Source of the DNA: Larix kaempferi
Taxonomy: Eukaryota; Streptophyta; Pinopsida; Pinales; Pinaceae
Assembly (NCBI GenBank): GCA_027924585.1
Contig: BSBM01000711.1
Coordinates: 7,327,001-7,391,000 of the forward strand
Direction of reading: 5' to 3'
DNA length: 64,000 nt
This document shows positions 54,401-60,400 of this stretch, piece by piece. The translations under genes were made by a program, and so were the position numbers. Under the pieces are notes generated by a model. That model saw only the letters and a program-made list of their open reading frames with translations, did not search any database and was not told where the DNA came from. Numbering within the stretch: the first letter of the stretch is position 1; each line of letters begins with the position of its first letter.

Positions 54401-57400
54401 TGGAGCACATATGGGAACTTGTATAGCGTGAAGAAGAGTAGGCTCGAGCAGTCCAGGGCAGAGTCAATGGTGTATGTGCACTCCAACCTTCGTCTTATTT
54501 ACAGGAAGAGGGAGGAGTGGGTGAAGGAAAAGACAAAGATGTGGGATGTCTTTCCTGATGATATGGGTTTGGACAGCAGTATTGAGTTGGCATTAGAAAA
54601 CATGGATCTTAATGATCCAGTGCTAGAGCTGGTCACTTTTGATGATAGTGATCGTATAGAGGGGTCATCCTCCATAGCAGCAGATGCAGATCGTCAGATG
54701 GGCAGAGAAGAGGAGGGGGAGGAGAATGAGGATGAGGATCAGGGCAGTGGCAGTGATGAGTATGTTGATTCAGGCATGGAGGAGGACTACTGACATATGG
54801 GATTCTCCCATCTTAATCCACCCCTTTTTGTATTTACTATTAGTCTATTTGGCATTTGCCAATGCCCAGTGGCATTCTGACATATATGTATACGTTTTGA
54901 TTTTGATGAATTAATGAGAAATATGGTTCCGACATGCATCTATGTGTCTGATGTCTCATTGTGATTTGTGAATGACAAATGTGAAATGTGTTGTGATTCG
55001 TGAATCGTGATTTGTGAATGACAATGTGTAATCATAATCATTAAGGTGTTTTTATTCTAATTTATATTGAATATTTGTAAATGTTCTAGTTTCTAAATAT
55101 TTTTGGATCTATATGTCTATATTTTTAAATTTTAATATATTTTTAAAAAATATATATATGTATATAAAACGTGTCCTACGTGTCCTGATTTCGGGGGTCA
55201 CCGTGTCCGTGTCGGACTCTCGTATTTTCGTGTCCTACGTGTCTCGTGTCCCCGTGTCAGGTGACTTAGCTTTGCCTCTATCATTGTAACCTCTTTTCTC
55301 CAAGATCTATAAGGAGAAAGAGGAGTTCTTTTATTTCCAGTTTGGCATTGTAACTTGTAATTAAAAGTATTTTGGAAGCAAGCTCACAAAGCTTGCTTCT
55401 CATCCCCCAGGGGGGATTGGTGTCGGTTCTTTTTTTTGTGTTTGTTGTCAATTTCTCAAACTTGACAATTTTCACATTAGAATAGATTAATTTAAAATCA
55501 ACCAAGTTAAAATAAAATCTAACGTCGTGGTCCAATCCAAATATTGGGCCATTGACTCTCTCAGAACCTAGGAACATTTTACTTCATTTTTGCAGACCAT
55601 ATACTTTTTCACTACAATATTTTTCATCTTTTGCAAAAAGTAAATCGGATACTAACCCACTACCTCGGTAGTGTAGTAATTAGAAAACATTTCATTTTTC
55701 AGTTATTTACTTTGCAAAACACCCCCTTGCTTTCCCAAAGTACGATTTCAGGATAAGGGCTTGCCCGAGTACTGGCCTGAAAAGAGACTCTTGGGGCATA
55801 AAAAAGTAAAATATTTGTTCAAAAAACTTTTAAAATAAACACGGCTTTGTCCCGAGTATGCTATGGATCAATGCAGCTGTGTCTGAATATGCTGATCAAA
55901 CCAGAAAGGGGCTTAGTGACTAGTAATTAGTTTAACACTCCTTAATAAACCTCCTACATACGAAAATCCGACATATCATTTTTATTGGTATAGTGTAGGG
56001 AAATTCCTCAAAGGAAGCGGGAACCACTGGGTAGCGACCTCGGGATACCGTTAGACTACACCCTCGTTTGGTGTAGTGTTGAACACCTCCCAAAGACTCC
56101 GATCCAGCCCACATTTTTTAGTGAGGAGCCACCTTTCCATAATTCGGACATATTTCCAATACCTTATGGTATATTGGAAATCCCCTTTCCCTAATAATCC
56201 ACTCATTTTCACATTAATTTAAAATTGACCAAGAACATTTGCACAACATTTCATTTCCAGCATTACAAGCAACATTTTATTTGACTCCATTTTTCAGCAC
56301 TGGTCTCTCTTATTTATCATGGCAAATTATATTTAATTGCTATCATGTGTTGAATGAATTGATAATCATGTTTAATTTCTATGTTGTTTAAATCTTTATG
56401 CTGTTATGCTTTCAAGTTATATTGCAAATCTCTTATGTCAGTTTTGTCATTATAAAAAACTCCTAAAAAACTAACTCATCCACCATAGCTAGCTTAGCTT
56501 AATCAACCTTAGCAACTTTTAGGGTCCACCCCCCTTGGCTTCGTTAGGACTTTACCTAAACGGAGGAGTCAAGATTCAAGTGACAGTACTTGACTCGAGG
56601 CTTGCCCCCAAGGACACACTTTGTGGCTTGAAGATTTCTGCCACATTTACCCAAGGTGTGTTTCCGGTGGCGACACAGCCCTAGCCCGCGACCACCCTGT
56701 TGTCGCTAATTCACCCATGCGCGACTCTGCTTCGCCCAACGCCATCTGCAGCAGAGCTTGCCATCAATGGTGATGCCATCGAACTTGTTCTTCACTCGAC
56801 ACCGTCTGCACTATGCAACAGGGTTTGCTGACATGCCATTGAACTCATCACTCGAAACCTCCTTTCCATTGAACTCGTCGCTCAAAACCTCCTTGCCATC
56901 GAACGGTGATGCTCGTCCATTCATGCAAGCACTAAGGGTTGGGATCCTTTCCCGCCCGTCTCAAACAGTGATGCCCGTCCATCCATGCACGAACTAAGGG
57001 TTGGGATCCTTTCCCGGCCGTCTCGAAGGGTGATGCATGTGCCCATCCATCCATGCAGGCACTAAGAGTGTTGTTACTTTTATCTAAAGGGTTATCCGAT
57101 AAGTGTAGTTTTAAAAAAAAATTATAGTTTAATACCTTTTGTTTATAGTAACCTCACTATATGAAATTTATAATTTATAGTTTAAATTAAATAATATATA
57201 TATATATATATATATATTTCCAAATGGAAAAAATCTCTTTATTCTTATTGAATAAACATGAACTACCCACTAGGAGCTTACATCATAGAGTTTAGCCATC
57301 TAGGCTACATATACAAAATTGCTCATTAGAGAGCATACATCATAGTTTCTTACCTACCAAACTACATATCCTTACAAAATCCTATACAGTTTTAATTACA

Positions 57401-60400
57401 TTAGCATAAACTGCTCCTCTAGCTGATCATTCCTTCGCCCCTTAACCTCAATTAGACCTGTAGGAAGAGCGAGAGCTAATTTGGATAACTTATCAGCTTC
57501 CATGTTCAGTTCTCTATAAATGTGTATAAAGAAAATATTTTCGAAGGCATCTATCTGTTCTTTAATTGATTTCAGTAAATGTTGAAGATGAGGAGCCTTT
57601 ATCTGAATACTGCCATTGGCCCAATCTATTACCATTTTGGAGTCTCCAAACAGTTGTATAAATTTCACCTGTTCGAGTAAGGCCAACCTTAGAACTACCC
57701 ATAATGTTGAAAGTTATGCTTTGTTATTTGAAGCTTGACCTGGAGCAAATTTTATGAAAAATGTTTTGTCTTCTGTTAAATGCAACACTCCTCCTACTCC
57801 TCCAAGCAGTGGCTCGCCCTAACTATCTCCATCAAAAAAAGCCCACGGGGAGTTTTTGTTGATCAATGGGCTCTTTAGGATTCTCCAGGGGATTGAACTG
57901 GGTTCAGATCGGTGTTCCATAACTTTCTGCATAAGAATAGTTACCGTTATATCTGATGGGATACGAGAATTGTGAAAAACTAATATATATATATATATTA
58001 AAAGAGATATAAAAAGAGGTATTTGGGATTAATATCTCTTTTCCAATGATTATTAATTTCATGTCTATATATATTTTTTAAAATTTTATAGTGTCGAATT
58101 TATTGCCGAATTTTATCACTAAAATTTTCATTGTCGAATTTTTTACGAACTTCAAAGTAGTCGAACTCGAACACGAATTCGAACCAGGTGACTTAGGTAC
58201 TAAGTACACAAGACAAGACAAGACAAGATACTCAAATGAAAAGATCTCCTTCCTATATATAGGAGATTAAGACTCTAAGAAGTACAATTACAACTTACGG
58301 ACCCAAGCCGACATAACTAATATAACCATAGTAATGACAATTACAACTAATGGACCAAAGTTGACATCAAAACTACTATAATGCACCACAATATCGGGGG
58401 AAATGTGCCCACATTTAGGGCTTGACAACTTACAAACTTAACTCGGTACATTTAACACCATTATCAATTATCCTTGTTTTGTCATTGTCAAAGATGACCT
58501 CAAAAGTTAAGGCCGTGACTTGGAAAATGCACAGAGGTGGTTATCGATGTGACAATGGATAACACCTCTAAGTTATAGTTGGGCTAGTTGTGTTCTTGGG
58601 GCTTCAACTATACCTGCTAGTTCATGTTGTAACAAGGTGTTCAAACATAGATCACAATTTTTGCATGCTCATCCCAACTGAATACCTTCAAGGGGATCAC
58701 CTCTTTCTTTCTAGTTGGCTTAATTGATTGAGGAAACAAGTAACATGAAATGATCCACACCTTTTCTAGATCTAGATCGGTGACAATGTGGCTTTCTTCT
58801 CGTCCCCCCCAAAACCCTAACGGTGGCTCAATCGAGTTCCTCAATACCCTTGAGGAGTTGTTACAAGCTCCAAGACAAACAACACCAATCTAGCAAACAG
58901 AACAGCTCTATGAGATACCAAAGTTGAGCTCTCTTCATTCAAAGCACCACTCTCGAGATTCGGTCAAGTTTCTTTCCCATGGCCTTGCATGTTAGGTGAG
59001 TTGGGCTTCCTTGCTCTTGTCTTCTCCCCCAAGATCATGATTCATGAAGCAAGGTCCCCTCAGCTCGACCAATCCCCTAAGGACATCTTACGCCAATGCA
59101 TCCACTATTTCAGTCACTAATGACTCCAATAAGGAGCTTTCACAACCATTGATGACTCCAATGAGGAACCTAATCCTCAACTCCCTCATTTTGCCTCAAC
59201 CACAAGCTCTAGCATGCCATAACACCCCTCTCTTTTGTGGTACATCTCTATTCAGTTTTTAGCATTTCTCTTGTAGTTGTGCACTCTGTTATAGTTTTCT
59301 TTTAGCTAGATAACTAGATCCTTATCCTTATATGCCTTTTGAAGGTGTTGATACAGGACTTTCTTTTACACTCTCACTTTGTACTTCACTGAACGTACTC
59401 TTTTAGTCCCATTGAACTACTTTTGCGATCCTTTGTTAGACATTTTTAAAAATTATCTTATCCCAAGACTAAAAAAAGGCCAATTTGATATGCTGATACA
59501 GAGTGCAAATATGGACTATGAACTCTCAACTCAATTTTCAGTTTACCACAAGCAGAACTTTGAGGCTTCTTCCATACTCAAAAACCCTAGAAAATCATCA
59601 AGACCAAAGCACTATGCTTCTAAACTCTTTGAACAATAGCCTACGCCCTACGCCCTAGACACAAAGTTCTGACCTGATAAGTGATCAATCAAGAAAACAA
59701 ACTCTAATTTAATTATGATATTTTAGTACATTATGTATATATCAATGTAAAATTCCTATGAACAATGACTCAACAACACAGACTATGAAGATTGTGTCAC
59801 ACTAAAACTTACCCTGACTCAAAACCTAACTCAATTACTAACAAATGAACTGAAAGCAGACTTAAACCACTGATACAACCAATCATACCCATAGAGGATC
59901 CTGGAGCTTGTCGAAAATGTTCCCATTTTGTTGGGAACTTCTTTGAGAGCATGGGATCTTTTAGGGAGCTTGATTCGGGCTCCCTTTTTCTTGGGAGCTT
60001 GTAGAAGTAGCTCCCTTTCTATCTAGGAGCTTCTAGAAGCTTCTCAATAGGCAAAGAGCTTCTACAAGCTCCCAACAATGTGGGCCCCGAAATCCTAAGA
60101 AAAAGTACTAAAAATCAATTGAATCATCATGGTTTCTCATGCCAGAAAAACAAAAAAAAATCAATCAAATCTATCAATCATGCCATTTTTAAATTTGTAA
60201 AGGTTATATGAATTAAGAGGGCTAACCCCCCTTAGCTATTTAGATCTGTTCACACTCAAAATATAAACTGCCTGTGTGCTTAAGTGAATAAACACGGATC
60301 TTTCTACACCAGTTTTAAGATATTGAACAACTCCAATTCATGTCTTAAATGTTTGTAGTTAGCTAACGGTACTCCTATTGATCGATATAGCAATTTAGGA

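Larger units (their letters stand above)
49598..58196. mobile_element. Large hAT-type element, 8.6 kb, carrying other elements
   Basis: 8-bp duplication GTACTAAG at 49590-49597 and 58197-58204. Ends are CTAAGTCACCGCATTCG and, reversed, CTAAGTCACCTGGTTCG. Arms carry TTCGTCG/TTCGCCG words on the left (49607-49705) and GTCGAA words on the right (58095-58180). Removing the nested hAT at 51880 leaves 5.2 kb. No transposase of its own was seen. The interior has a GC-rich minisatellite (56640-57070) and an RNase H remnant (57396-57845), so it looks like a non-autonomous carrier. Confidence 0.85.

Noticed and set aside
23234-59885. The two 1.36-kb repeats as LTRs of one 36-kb element
   Set aside because: They flank host exons 40024-40149 and 38954-39105, and the outer flanks are not duplicated. 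They are separate copies.
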